Source: DATAXP01 sp036272935 (GTDB lineage: Bacteria > Planctomycetota > Planctomycetia > Pirellulales > PNKZ01). Taken from it: a DNA stretch of 64,000 bases. The DNA lies in contig DATAXP010000008.1 in assembly GCA_036272935.1 (NCBI GenBank), forward strand, positions 23,447-87,446, in the 5' to 3' direction. Of this stretch, positions 35,483 to 45,856 are shown piece by piece. The notes beneath the pieces are model-generated. The model saw nothing but the letters and a program-made list of their open reading frames with translations, made no database searches and was not told the origin of the DNA. The position numbers and the translations under genes were made by a program. Within the stretch, counting starts at the first letter, position 1, and every line of letters starts with the position of its first letter.

Positions 35483-35622
35483 GGTTGTCCTACCTTTTTC
35501 CGCGCTCTAGCAAGTGCGACGGGCCGATCGGCGGCAGCGCCATTCGCGGCAGACCGACGATGGCATGGGCGATGCGGCCAACGAGGGCACGCGACGACAC
35601 GCCACCCCGAGCGATTGAGAGA

Positions 35623-35892
35623 TTACTTGCGAATATCGAGACGCCGGATGATGTCGAGATACCGCTGCGGGTTGACCCGCTTCAGGTAATCGAGCAAACG
35701 GCGCCGACGGCTGACCATCGCCAACAGACCTCGCCGGCTGGCAAAGTCCTTCGAATGCGTTTGCAGATGCTCGGTCAGGTCGGTGATTCTCGTGGTGAGA
35801 ATCGCGATCTGGATTTCCGGACTACCGGTGTCGGTGTCCGCACGACGAAAGTCCCCGATCAGAGCCTGCTTACGCTGCTTGGTGATAGACAT
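35623..35892 (-). CDS. rpsO: 30S ribosomal protein S15
   Basis: 89 residues, the standard length, from MSITKQRKQALIGDF. Diagnostic segments are DTGSPEIQIAILTTRI, HSKDFASRRGLLAMV and RRRRLLDYLKR. It binds the 16S rRNA central domain. The gap to pnp is 140 bp. A longer start (MPSP, four codons upstream) is unlikely. Confidence 0.97.
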   Translation of the reverse strand: MSITKQRKQALIGDFRRADTDTGSPEIQIAILTTRITDLTEHLQTHSKDFASRRGLLAMVSRRRRLLDYLKRVNPQRYLDIIRRLDIRK

Positions 35893-36014
35893 CGGTGACG
35901 GCAATCCCTCGGGCTGGTCGGCTGTGGGTGTTCGCGGCCTCGGTACCGACCCGTTAACGACGACTTGCTAGAACTCTTCCCACGTTAAATGTTTACAACA
36001 ACAATAAGAGGCTG

Positions 36015-36042
36015 AATTTACCATCGCGCGAAAGATTTGCAA
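36015..36042 (-). promoter_or_regulatory. Candidate promoter of rpsO-pnp
   Basis: On the minus strand TTGCAA (36042-36037) and TAAATT (36020-36015) are 16 bp apart. This is within the only AT-rich stretch upstream of rpsO and would give a leader of about 115 nt, long enough for S15 autoregulation. Only partial matches to consensus. Confidence 0.35.
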
Positions 36043-36092
36043 CCGCAAATTTTCGCGGAGATTTGCGAGAAGATGCGCTGCGCGCTTAGCCG

Positions 36093-36140
36093 GCGACTTG
36101 AGTCGCTACGAAAGGCAAAACGCGGCTCGCAAGCGAGCCG
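36093..36140. repeat. Pair of short hairpins downstream of the desaturase gene
   Basis: GCGACT/AGTCGC with a 2-base loop lies at 36093-36106, and CGGCTCGC/GCGAGCCG with an AA loop lies at 36123-36140, flanked by TTAGCCGG and CCGGCTAA. They lie 41-88 bp past the desaturase stop and could end its transcript, or be another REP-like repeat. Confidence 0.5.
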
Positions 36141-36180
36141 GCTAAACGAACACCGCCGTTGCACGCCCGGCTACGCTTGA

Positions 36181-37149
36181 TTAAGCCGGCCGCGTGCGCG
36201 GCGGGACGTCGTGTACTACGTCCCAGGCGAGACCCAGGTTTTCCATCGCCAGGATGTGCAGGTAGGTCAGGTCGAACTCCCACCACTTGTGCCCGTGCTT
36301 GGCCATCCGCTGGTAGGCATGGTGATTGTTATGCCACCCTTCGCCGAATGCCAACAGGCCGACCCACCATAGATTGCGGCTGTCATCACTGGTTTCGTAG
36401 TTGCGGTAGCCCCACAGGTGCGTAGCCGAGTTGACGAACCATGTGATGTGCAGCACGTACAACAGCCGCACGAACATCCCCCACGCGACAAACGAAATGC
36501 CGGTGTAATTGTCCCAGCCGAAGTAGCCGATCGCGTACAGCAGCACCGCCGTGCCGACGTGCAAGGGCAAAAACAACGTGTGCAGGGTGCGCATCACCGG
36601 GTCTTTCACCAGGTCCGGCGCGTAGCGAGCCGTTAGCTCGTCGTGATGCTTGCGTCCCCAATCGGGCATGAACCATAGCATGTGGCTCCACCACCCGCCG
36701 TCACGTGGTGAGTGCGGATCGCCTTCCTTGTCGCTGAACGCATGGTGCTTGCGATGGTTGGCCACCCACGTGATCGCCGAGCCTTCGCCCGACAGGCCGC
36801 CGATGAAGGCCAACAGCCAGCGGATCGGCTTGTAGGTGTTGAAGCTGCCGTGGGTGAGCTGCCGATGGTAGCCGAGCGTCACGCCGACGCAGCCGGTGAA
36901 CCAGCTCAACACCGCAAACAACCCGAGCGCCTTCCAAGTGAAGTAAAACGGCGCCGCCAACGCTCCAATGTGGCACACCGCGATCCAGACCACCACCGGC
37001 CAGTCGAGCCCGTTGTCCCAACGATTATCGAGATGCGTCCGTGCGGCGGGGGTCGCTTCGGCTTGCCGAGGCGTCGCGTGGCGGGCTTTCTTTTTCTTCG
37101 ATCGAACGCCGGCCTGTTGCGACTGCTTAAGCATTTCCGTGGGAGACAC
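36181..37149 (-). CDS. Acyl-CoA / acyl-lipid delta-9-type fatty acid desaturase
   Basis: 322 residues from a GTG at 37149, chosen because AAGGAGG lies seven bases before it; an ATG at 37206 would leave this site inside the gene. The three His boxes are HRQLTHGS, HRKHH and HNNHH, as in stearoyl-CoA desaturases. Four membrane segments and a Lys/Arg-rich N-terminus are present. With diiron and O2 it adds a cis double bond to saturated acyl chains, adjusting membrane fluidity. WWSHMLWFMPDW between boxes 2 and 3 is usual for the bacterial acyl-CoA type. Divergent from comEC. Confidence 0.93.
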   Translation of the reverse strand: MSPTEMLKQSQQAGVRSKKKKARHATPRQAEATPAARTHLDNRWDNGLDWPVVVWIAVCHIGALAAPFYFTWKALGLFAVLSWFTGCVGVTLGYHRQLTHGSFNTYKPIRWLLAFIGGLSGEGSAITWVANHRKHHAFSDKEGDPHSPRDGGWWSHMLWFMPDWGRKHHDELTARYAPDLVKDPVMRTLHTLFLPLHVGTAVLLYAIGYFGWDNYTGISFVAWGMFVRLLYVLHITWFVNSATHLWGYRNYETSDDSRNLWWVGLLAFGEGWHNNHHAYQRMAKHGHKWWEFDLTYLHILAMENLGLAWDVVHDVPPRTRPA

Positions 37150-37360
37150 TCGGGAACCCTCCTTCGAGCCGTGTTGCAAGCATGGGAGCAAAACCTTGCG
37201 AATCATAGAAGAGATCGCCTAAGGTCGTGTCACGGCTCGGTCCATTGTTTGTAAAAGCTGGGTAAAAACTGAAGTGTGCTGCAGGGCGCTTGCGTCACCG
37301 TCGGTAGAACATTAACCTCTCGAAAGGAATCCGAGCTTCCGTGCTGACGGGAGGCGCCCC

Positions 37361-39910
37361 ATGGCCGCAGATCTTGCCATGCGGGGCAGTCAAGGTTTCG
37401 CCGGTGCCAATGAGCCGCTCGCCCAGCGTCGGCCGCTGGCGTGGGTCGTCGTCGTGGCATGCGGCGGCATCGTTGTCGATCGCTGCTATCCGCTGCCGGC
37501 GCCGCTGTGGTGGACCGTCGCCGTTGTCTTGCTGGTCGCGTGCTGTGCCGGCCAGCGATGGTCAATGCGCGTTGCATCGTTCGCTTGCCTTCTCATGGCC
37601 GTCGCCGCGGCAAGCGCGGCGTGGCACCATGCCCGGTGGAATCTATTCCCGGTCGATGAACTAGGGCGCTACGCGCGGCTCAAACCGCAACCAGTCTCGA
37701 TCGAAGCGGTGGCATTTGGCTCGCCTCGCCGCATGCCCGCGCTCCGTGGCGACCCGTTGAGCGCGATTCCCAACGGTGATCGATCCAGGGTGTTGCTCCG
37801 TGCGTTGGCGATTCGCGATGGCGCCACCTGGCGAACCGTGTCGGGGACTGTGTGGCTGACGATCGACGGTCATCTGCTGGGCGTGCATGCCGGCGATCGG
37901 CTGCGGATCAACGCGCAACTCGCCCAACCTTCGGTTTCGATGAACCCGGGCGAGTTCGACTTCGCGCAGCATCGCCGCGGCGACCGGCAGCTTTGCCGTC
38001 TCTGGGCCGATGGTCCCGCGGCCGTCACCGTCGTCGAGCGCTCAGCGTCGACGTCGCCGTGGGCATTGCTCGACAAGGCGCGGCAATGCGGACAACGGCT
38101 GCTGGGCGAGCATCTTAATGCCGAAACGGCACCCATGGCGGCGGCCTTGCTGCTTGGCACGCGCGAGCAACTCTCATCAGAAGAAAGCGACGCCTTCTTT
38201 CGCACCGGAATGGTCCACCTGCTTTCAATCTCAGGGTTACACGTCGGACTGCTGGCCTTGGGCCTGCTGAGCATCCTTCGCTTAGGGTTCATGCGTCGTA
38301 CTCGGGCGCTGGCCGGCGTGGCACTGCTGACGTTGGCATACGCGCTGGTGATCCAGGCCGAGCCGCCCGCCGTGCGGGCGACGATTGCCGTGCTGTTGGT
38401 CTGCGGATCGATGATCGCCGGGCTCCCCACACCGGGTTACAACGCGGTTGCCGCGGCGGCCTTAGTGGTGTTGGCGATCAACCCCGCTGATCTTTTTCGC
38501 GCTGGACCGCAGTTGTCGTTTCTCTGCGCATTGGTGCTGATCTGGTTTGCCGAACACGGCCCACGCCCGCGGTTAGTCACGCAAACCGACGACCCCGGCG
38601 ACACGCATTGGAGCACGGCGCGGCGCTGGTCTCGCAACTTTATGCAGGGCGCGGCGACTTCGTTGCTGCTCTCGCTGTGCATCTGGCTGGTGAGCTTGCC
38701 GCTGATTGCCAGCCAGTTCCACATCGTATCGCCGATCGCGATGGTGCTGACGCCGCTGTTGGCGGTGCCGATCGCCGCAGCATTGCTGAGCGGTTTCGGC
38801 GTGCTTGTCTGCGGATGGTTGCTTCCTCCGGTTGCCGCGGTGTTGGCCGTGATTTGCGAGGCGTCGTTGACGCTGATCGTCCATGCGATCGAGGCGGCAG
38901 AGCGCCTTCCCGGCAGCCATTGGTGGACCGCCGGTCCGCCGCGATGGTGGGTGGCCGGGTTTTACGCATCGCTCCTCGTGGCGGTCTGGCTGTCGGCCGA
39001 GCGTTCACGACGACTGGCGGCGGCGACAATCCTCGGCGCGTGGTGCGCGATCGGTTGCTTTGCGATGGGTCGCACTCCAACAGACCACACGCTTCGGGCA
39101 ACGTTCCTTTCGGTGGGGCACGGCTTGGCGGTGGTGCTCGAGCTGCCCGATGGCAAGACAATGGTCTACGACGCTGGATGTCTCGCCTCGCCGGAGCATG
39201 CGACGCAAGCGGTGTCGTGTTTCCTGTGGTCACGACGGATTAACCGACTCGACACCGTGATGATCTCGCATGCCGATGTCGATCACTACAACGGACTGAC
39301 CGAGTTACTGGAGCGATTCAAGATCGAACGGATCTGCGTCAGCCCGGCCATGCTCGCCACCGAACGCGACGAAGCGCTGACGCTGTTGTTCGATTCGCTT
39401 TCGAGCGCCGGCATTCCGATGGTGACAATCGCCGGCAATATGGATCTTGCCGAGCGCAACAATACTTCGCCACCGTACTCGCTACGTCTGCTGCATCCGC
39501 CGTTGGAAGGAACAGGCGGTAGCGACAACTCGAACAGCCTCGTGTTGCTCGTCGAGTTTCATGGCCGGCGAGTGCTGCTCACGGGCGACCTGGAATCGCC
39601 GGGACTGGAGCGATTGTTGCGACAGCCACCGGTCGATTGCGACGGGCTTTTGGCACCTCATCACGGCAGCGCGCGGAGCGACCCGCCGGGGCTGGCCGCT
39701 TGGAGCAGTCCGGAATTTGTGGTCTTCAGCGGCGGTGGCAGCCGCGACTCTCGTTCTGCCCAGCGTGCCTACTTCGATCACGGTGCCCGCACACTGCACA
39801 CTGCCGAAACCGGAGCGGTGACCGTCGTTATGAACGACAAAGGTGTGGCAGTCACGCCGTTTCGTGAGGTGTCCGACCGCGATAGAATCGAACGAGCAAC
39901 AGGCGAATAA
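37361..39910 (+). CDS. comEC: DNA uptake channel protein ComEC/Rec2
   Basis: 849 residues. There are two N-terminal membrane segments, an OB-like soluble domain (about 115-235, GTVWLTIDGHLLGVHAGDRLR), then the Competence domain with about eight helices (MVHLLSISGLHVGLLALGLL near 288). The metallo-beta-lactamase domain follows from about 580, with SVGHGLAVVLELPDG, SHADVDHYNGL and LLAPHHGSARSD. It should form the inner-membrane pore for single-strand DNA uptake, with the last domain a putative nuclease. The start has GGGAGG seven bases upstream. Other competence genes are absent from the window, though a prepilin peptidase lies at 24215. Confidence 0.93.
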   Translation: MAADLAMRGSQGFAGANEPLAQRRPLAWVVVVACGGIVVDRCYPLPAPLWWTVAVVLLVACCAGQRWSMRVASFACLLMAVAAASAAWHHARWNLFPVDELGRYARLKPQPVSIEAVAFGSPRRMPALRGDPLSAIPNGDRSRVLLRALAIRDGATWRTVSGTVWLTIDGHLLGVHAGDRLRINAQLAQPSVSMNPGEFDFAQHRRGDRQLCRLWADGPAAVTVVERSASTSPWALLDKARQCGQRLLGEHLNAETAPMAAALLLGTREQLSSEESDAFFRTGMVHLLSISGLHVGLLALGLLSILRLGFMRRTRALAGVALLTLAYALVIQAEPPAVRATIAVLLVCGSMIAGLPTPGYNAVAAAALVVLAINPADLFRAGPQLSFLCALVLIWFAEHGPRPRLVTQTDDPGDTHWSTARRWSRNFMQGAATSLLLSLCIWLVSLPLIASQFHIVSPIAMVLTPLLAVPIAAALLSGFGVLVCGWLLPPVAAVLAVICEASLTLIVHAIEAAERLPGSHWWTAGPPRWWVAGFYASLLVAVWLSAERSRRLAAATILGAWCAIGCFAMGRTPTDHTLRATFLSVGHGLAVVLELPDGKTMVYDAGCLASPEHATQAVSCFLWSRRINRLDTVMISHADVDHYNGLTELLERFKIERICVSPAMLATERDEALTLLFDSLSSAGIPMVTIAGNMDLAERNNTSPPYSLRLLHPPLEGTGGSDNSNSLVLLVEFHGRRVLLTGDLESPGLERLLRQPPVDCDGLLAPHHGSARSDPPGLAAWSSPEFVVFSGGGSRDSRSAQRAYFDHGARTLHTAETGAVTVVMNDKGVAVTPFREVSDRDRIERATGE

Positions 39911-39942
39911 GCTTCAGGCGATCCATGCGCCAGACGAGAATC

Positions 39943-40419
39943 ATGTCAACGATCTCTGCGGCGAAGCCGCCTCGGCGCGAGTTGCGTTATGCGAACTTCG
40001 ACGAACTATTGGCCGATGCCGAGCGCTCTGCCGCCGGACCAGTGCAGGCGCTCGGCAATTGGACGCCGGGGCAGATCTTCGAGCACCTGGCCCGCAGCAT
40101 GAACCGTTCGATCGACGGCTTCGAAGGCCAGGCGCCTTGGATCGTCCGTTGGGTGGCCCGGACGTTCATGAAGCGGCGGCTCTTGGCTGGTCCGATGAAA
40201 CCCGGCTTTAGGTTGCCACCGGCCGCGGCGGCTGTCCTTGTTCCCGGCTCGACCGATTGCACCGACGGACTGGCCGCGCTACGACAAGCCGTCGCACGCC
40301 TGAAGACCGAAACGCATCGCGCGCCAAGCCCATTCCTTGGCCCGCTAACGCGCGAAGAATCGGACCGTCTGCACCTGAACCACGCCGCGCTGCACATGAG
40401 CTTTCTGGTGCCGCAATAG
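39943..40419 (+). CDS. DUF1569 / DinB-like protein
   Basis: 158 residues from MSTISAAKPP; an ATG six codons earlier (39925) is equally possible. WTPGQIFEHLARSMNRSIDG and the closing LHLNHAALHMSFLVP carry the spaced His residues of a DinB-type four-helix metal site. Function unknown; related proteins are thiol-dependent transferases or stress proteins. It follows comEC by 32 bp. Confidence 0.8.
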   Translation: MSTISAAKPPRRELRYANFDELLADAERSAAGPVQALGNWTPGQIFEHLARSMNRSIDGFEGQAPWIVRWVARTFMKRRLLAGPMKPGFRLPPAAAAVLVPGSTDCTDGLAALRQAVARLKTETHRAPSPFLGPLTREESDRLHLNHAALHMSFLVPQ

Positions 40420-40472
40420 AAGCCTCGGCGCGGATTGCCCGGTTTGCACCGAGATTAGCAAGGGCCGCAAGC

Positions 40473-41657
40473 ATGTGGCCGCGGATGCGATTGGACATCG
40501 GCTGGACAGACTTGTTCTACGGTGCGGCCCAGTGCCTGCGCCGAATCGATCCTGCCGACGCGGCGCTACGTGTCGAGGCGTGTTGGCCCGAGCCGCACGA
40601 AGCGATTGCGTGCTTGTCGGTGCGGAGCGGTTTCGATCTGTTGCTCTCGGCGCTTGAGTTGCCACGCGAAAGCGATGTCTTAATTTCGGCCATTACCATT
40701 CCACACATGGTTCGCATTATCGAAGCGCATGGGCTGCGCCCCGTGCCTGTCGACATTGATCCGGCGACAACGATTCCACGACCCGATCAGCTTCGCCGAG
40801 CCATCACTCCGCAGACCCGGGCCGTGGTCATCGCCCCGCTATTCGGAGTCCGGGCACCGCTCGACGCCGTGGCGACGATCAGCCACGGGCATGGCCTGTG
40901 GCTGATCGAAGATGCTGCCCAGGCCTTCGACGGCAATTATCGCGGCGATCCGCTGGCCCATGTTTCGATGTTCAGCTTCGGCGTCATCAAGACCGCCACA
41001 GCCGGGGGCGGCGCCTTGCTGCGCGTGCGCGACCGTGCCGTGCTTGAGCGCATGCGAGCGATCCAGGCGGCGATGCCTTTGCAATCGCGCAGTCGATACT
41101 TTTCCAAACTCATGAAATACGCCGGGTTGAAATTGCTATCGAATCCGTGGTGCTTCCGGTTGTTCCGAGCCGGCTGCAAGTGCATCGGCGTCGACGATGA
41201 CCGGCTGCTCAGCCAATCGGTGCGAGGCTTTGCGGGGGCCGAGCTACTGACGGCGATCCGGCACCGGCCGTGTGCCCCGCTGATGGCGCTGCTGGCGAGG
41301 CGACTTCAATCGTTCGAGCACCGGCGATTGGCGCGGCGCGGCGAACTAGGACGTCGACTGCGCGATTCGTTGCCTTTAGCGTCGTGTCCCGCCGCGGCGG
41401 CGACCGGGCATAGTTTCTGGGTCTTTCCTGTCGTCACGAGAAATCCCAGAGGGCTGATCGAGGCCCTAAAACTTGCCGGATTCGACGCGACCCAAGGACA
41501 GAGCCTTCGCGTGGTCGAGCTGAGCGATCGGCAGCATTGCCCTCCAGACGAAGCGCGGCGTATGCTGTCGGCGATCGTGTTTGTACCGTTTTATCCCGAG
41601 CTCTCGGCGCGGGCGGTTGATCGGCTCGCCGCTGCGATCCGCGAGTCGATGCACTAA
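40473..41657 (+). CDS. DegT/DnrJ/EryC1/StrS-type aminotransferase
   Basis: 394 residues from MWPRMRLDIGW (an ATG four codons later is also possible). PLP fold I. SGFDLLLSALELPRESDVLI binds cofactor, WLIEDAAQAFDGNYRG contains the Asp for the pyridine nitrogen, and the Lys in FSFGVIKTATAGGGALLR should be the Schiff-base residue. Family members aminate keto sugars for polysaccharides or antibiotics, and some have lost the Lys; here it is present. No sugar-nucleotide genes adjoin it; rmlD and an exporter lie 8-10 kb away. It converges with the gamma-glutamyltransferase gene, 7 bp apart. Confidence 0.85.
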   Translation: MWPRMRLDIGWTDLFYGAAQCLRRIDPADAALRVEACWPEPHEAIACLSVRSGFDLLLSALELPRESDVLISAITIPHMVRIIEAHGLRPVPVDIDPATTIPRPDQLRRAITPQTRAVVIAPLFGVRAPLDAVATISHGHGLWLIEDAAQAFDGNYRGDPLAHVSMFSFGVIKTATAGGGALLRVRDRAVLERMRAIQAAMPLQSRSRYFSKLMKYAGLKLLSNPWCFRLFRAGCKCIGVDDDRLLSQSVRGFAGAELLTAIRHRPCAPLMALLARRLQSFEHRRLARRGELGRRLRDSLPLASCPAAAATGHSFWVFPVVTRNPRGLIEALKLAGFDATQGQSLRVVELSDRQHCPPDEARRMLSAIVFVPFYPELSARAVDRLAAAIRESMH

Positions 41658-41664
41658 AGCGCGC

Positions 41665-43404
<1,740 letters not shown>

Positions 43405-43554
43405 TCTTCCAGTGCCTCGACAACGCCCCCAGCGCCCGTTCGCCTATTCCTAGCAGCCGGCGGGACACCTCGCCACGGGCGCGGCAAATGGATATGTTTC
43501 CAGTAGAGCGGCGAGGCACAGGCTCGCCAGCGGGGGAAACAAGGAGATCAAGGC

Positions 43555-45855
43555 ATGAAATGCCGCGGCTGGTGGTTGATGCTCGCAGCGATCGCGTTCG
43601 CCGCGGCCCAAAGCGGTTGCTTCAAATCGACGAACGAAACCGCCGAAAGCGAGCCCGCGCCGACGGTTCCCTCGGCGAGCACTGGACCGTCGTTGGCCGG
43701 GCAGTTTCCTACGGTCCCCAGCCGCCCGAACGAGCCGCTGCCTTCCGTGGTGCCTGGGACCTTGAACAGCTCGCCGAGCGCCGCGACCGAGCCAGCCCCG
43801 CCGGCGCCGGAGCCGGTCGAACCGGAACCGCCGCCGAAACCTAAGATCGTCGAGGCCCAGATGCCCGAGGGAAAGACTCTGCCGGCGTACCTCAAAGGGG
43901 TGCCTACGATCGCACGCGAAGTGTTCTTCGGTAACCCCGACAAGGCGGCGGCCCGCTTGAGCCACGACGCTCGGTATCTCAGCTATCTTGCGCCGGTGCA
44001 TGGCGTGCTGAACGTGTGGGTCGGGCCGGTCGACAATCCCGCGGCGGCCCGCCCGGTGACGCACGACAAAAAGCGCGGCATTCAGAGCTACTTCTGGGCC
44101 TACACCAACAAGCACATCGTCTATCGCCAGGACAGCGACGGCGACGAAAACTGGCACGTCTACGCCGTCGATCTCGATAGCGGCAAGACCAAGGACCTCA
44201 CGCCGCTGGAGAACGTCGCCGCCCAGATCGAAGAGGTCAGCTACAAGTATCTCGACGAGATCGTGGTCGGCCTCAACGACCGCGATTCCAAGGTCCACGA
44301 CCTGTACCGCATCGTGTTGCGCACGGGCGAGCGCACCTTGTTGGAGCGCAACGAGCAAGATTTCGACGGTTACGTGGTCGACGAGGATTTTCGCGTTCGC
44401 TTTGCTTCGCGCTACTTGCCCGATGGCGGACGCGCGATCATGGAGCCCGACGGTCTCGGCGGCTGGAAACCGTTCCTCCGCATCCCCGCGGCCGACGACC
44501 TGACGACCGGCGTTGTCGGATTCGACAAGACGGGGCGCGTCGCATACCTGATGGATAGCCGCGACCGCGACACTGCCGCGCTGTACAGCCTCGACCTGCG
44601 CAACGGCGAAAAGAAGCTGATTGCCGCCAACGATAAATCCGACGTGGGGAGCGTGCTGACGCATCCGACCGAAAACACCATCGAGGCGGTTTCGTTCACC
44701 TACGAGCGCGAACACTGGGACGTGATCGACCCGACCGTCGCCGAGGATTTCAAGTATCTGCGGAGCGTCGACGAAGGGGACATTCAGATTCCCAGCCGGT
44801 CGTTGGACGACAAGCAGTGGATCGTCGCGTTTCTGAAGGACGACGGGCCGATCCGTTACTACCGCTACCAGCGCGAGCCGCGCGATGCGAAGTTCTTGTT
44901 CACCAATCGCAAATCGCTCGAGGGGCTGCCGCTGGTGAAGATGCACCCGCTGCTGATCAAGGCGCGCGACAGCTTGGAGTTGGTCTGCTATCTGAGCTTG
45001 CCGAAAGGCGCCGATCCGCAGAACAAGGGACGTCCCAGCGTGCCGCTGCCGATGGTGCTCGACGTGCATGGCGGTCCCTGGGCGCGCGACGATTGGGGAT
45101 ACAACGCCCAGCACCAACTGTTGGCCAATCGCGGCTACGCGGTGCTGAGCGTCAACTTCCGCGGCTCGACCGGCTTCGGCAAAGAGTTTCTCAACGCCGC
45201 CAACAAGCAGTGGTACGGTACGATGCACGACGACCTGATCGACGCGGTCGAGTATTGTGTGAAGGAGAAGATTGCCGATCCGAAACGCGTCGCGATCATG
45301 GGAGGCAGCTACGGCGGCTTCGCGACTCTGGTGGGGATGACGAAGACGCCCGACACGTTCGCCTGCGGGATCGATATTGTCGGCCCGTCGAACATTCTCA
45401 CGCTACTGGCGACGATTCCGCCCTATTGGCAGCCGGCCATCCAGATGTTCCGCGAGCGCGTCGGCGACAACACCACCGAGGAGGGGCGCAAGTTTCTCGA
45501 AGAGTGCTCGCCGCTGACGCACGTGGCGAATATCAAGAAACCGCTGCTGATCGGCCAAGGGGCGAACGATCCGCGCGTGAAGCAATCCGAAGCCGACCAA
45601 ATCGTGCAAGCCATGCAGGAGAAGAAGATCCCGGTGACCTACGTCCTCTACCCCGACGAGGGACACGGGTTCGCGCGCCCGGCGAACCGCCTGAGCTTCA
45701 ACGCCGTGAGCGAAGGGTTCCTGGCCGAGAACCTGGGCGGCCGGTTCCAGGCGATCGGCGATGATTTTGAAGGCTCGACGATCACCGTGTCCGTCGGCGC
45801 CGACGACGTGCCGGGGCTCGAAGCGGCGCTCAAGAAGCACGACGAGGCGAAATAG
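43555..45855 (+). CDS. Prolyl-oligopeptidase family (S9) lipoprotein peptidase
   Basis: 766 residues. The lipobox AQSGC gives lipidated Cys at residue 22, followed by a Pro/Ser/Glu-rich linker to about residue 100. A beta-propeller (about 120-470) and an alpha/beta-hydrolase domain come next. The nucleophile Ser is in MGGSYGGFATLVGM, the Asp in GQGANDPRVK and the His in PDEGHGFARP. It should cleave peptides after Pro or Ala outside the cytoplasm. AAGGAGAT is a good ribosome binding site. It converges with RNase R, stops one base apart. Confidence 0.93.
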   Translation: MKCRGWWLMLAAIAFAAAQSGCFKSTNETAESEPAPTVPSASTGPSLAGQFPTVPSRPNEPLPSVVPGTLNSSPSAATEPAPPAPEPVEPEPPPKPKIVEAQMPEGKTLPAYLKGVPTIAREVFFGNPDKAAARLSHDARYLSYLAPVHGVLNVWVGPVDNPAAARPVTHDKKRGIQSYFWAYTNKHIVYRQDSDGDENWHVYAVDLDSGKTKDLTPLENVAAQIEEVSYKYLDEIVVGLNDRDSKVHDLYRIVLRTGERTLLERNEQDFDGYVVDEDFRVRFASRYLPDGGRAIMEPDGLGGWKPFLRIPAADDLTTGVVGFDKTGRVAYLMDSRDRDTAALYSLDLRNGEKKLIAANDKSDVGSVLTHPTENTIEAVSFTYEREHWDVIDPTVAEDFKYLRSVDEGDIQIPSRSLDDKQWIVAFLKDDGPIRYYRYQREPRDAKFLFTNRKSLEGLPLVKMHPLLIKARDSLELVCYLSLPKGADPQNKGRPSVPLPMVLDVHGGPWARDDWGYNAQHQLLANRGYAVLSVNFRGSTGFGKEFLNAANKQWYGTMHDDLIDAVEYCVKEKIADPKRVAIMGGSYGGFATLVGMTKTPDTFACGIDIVGPSNILTLLATIPPYWQPAIQMFRERVGDNTTEEGRKFLEECSPLTHVANIKKPLLIGQGANDPRVKQSEADQIVQAMQEKKIPVTYVLYPDEGHGFARPANRLSFNAVSEGFLAENLGGRFQAIGDDFEGSTITVSVGADDVPGLEAALKKHDEAK

Positions 45856-45856
45856 C

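Noticed and set aside
43450..45228. 592-codon open frame on the minus strand
   Set aside because: Antisense to the S9 peptidase with catalytic Ser, Asp and His intact; no protein features of its own.
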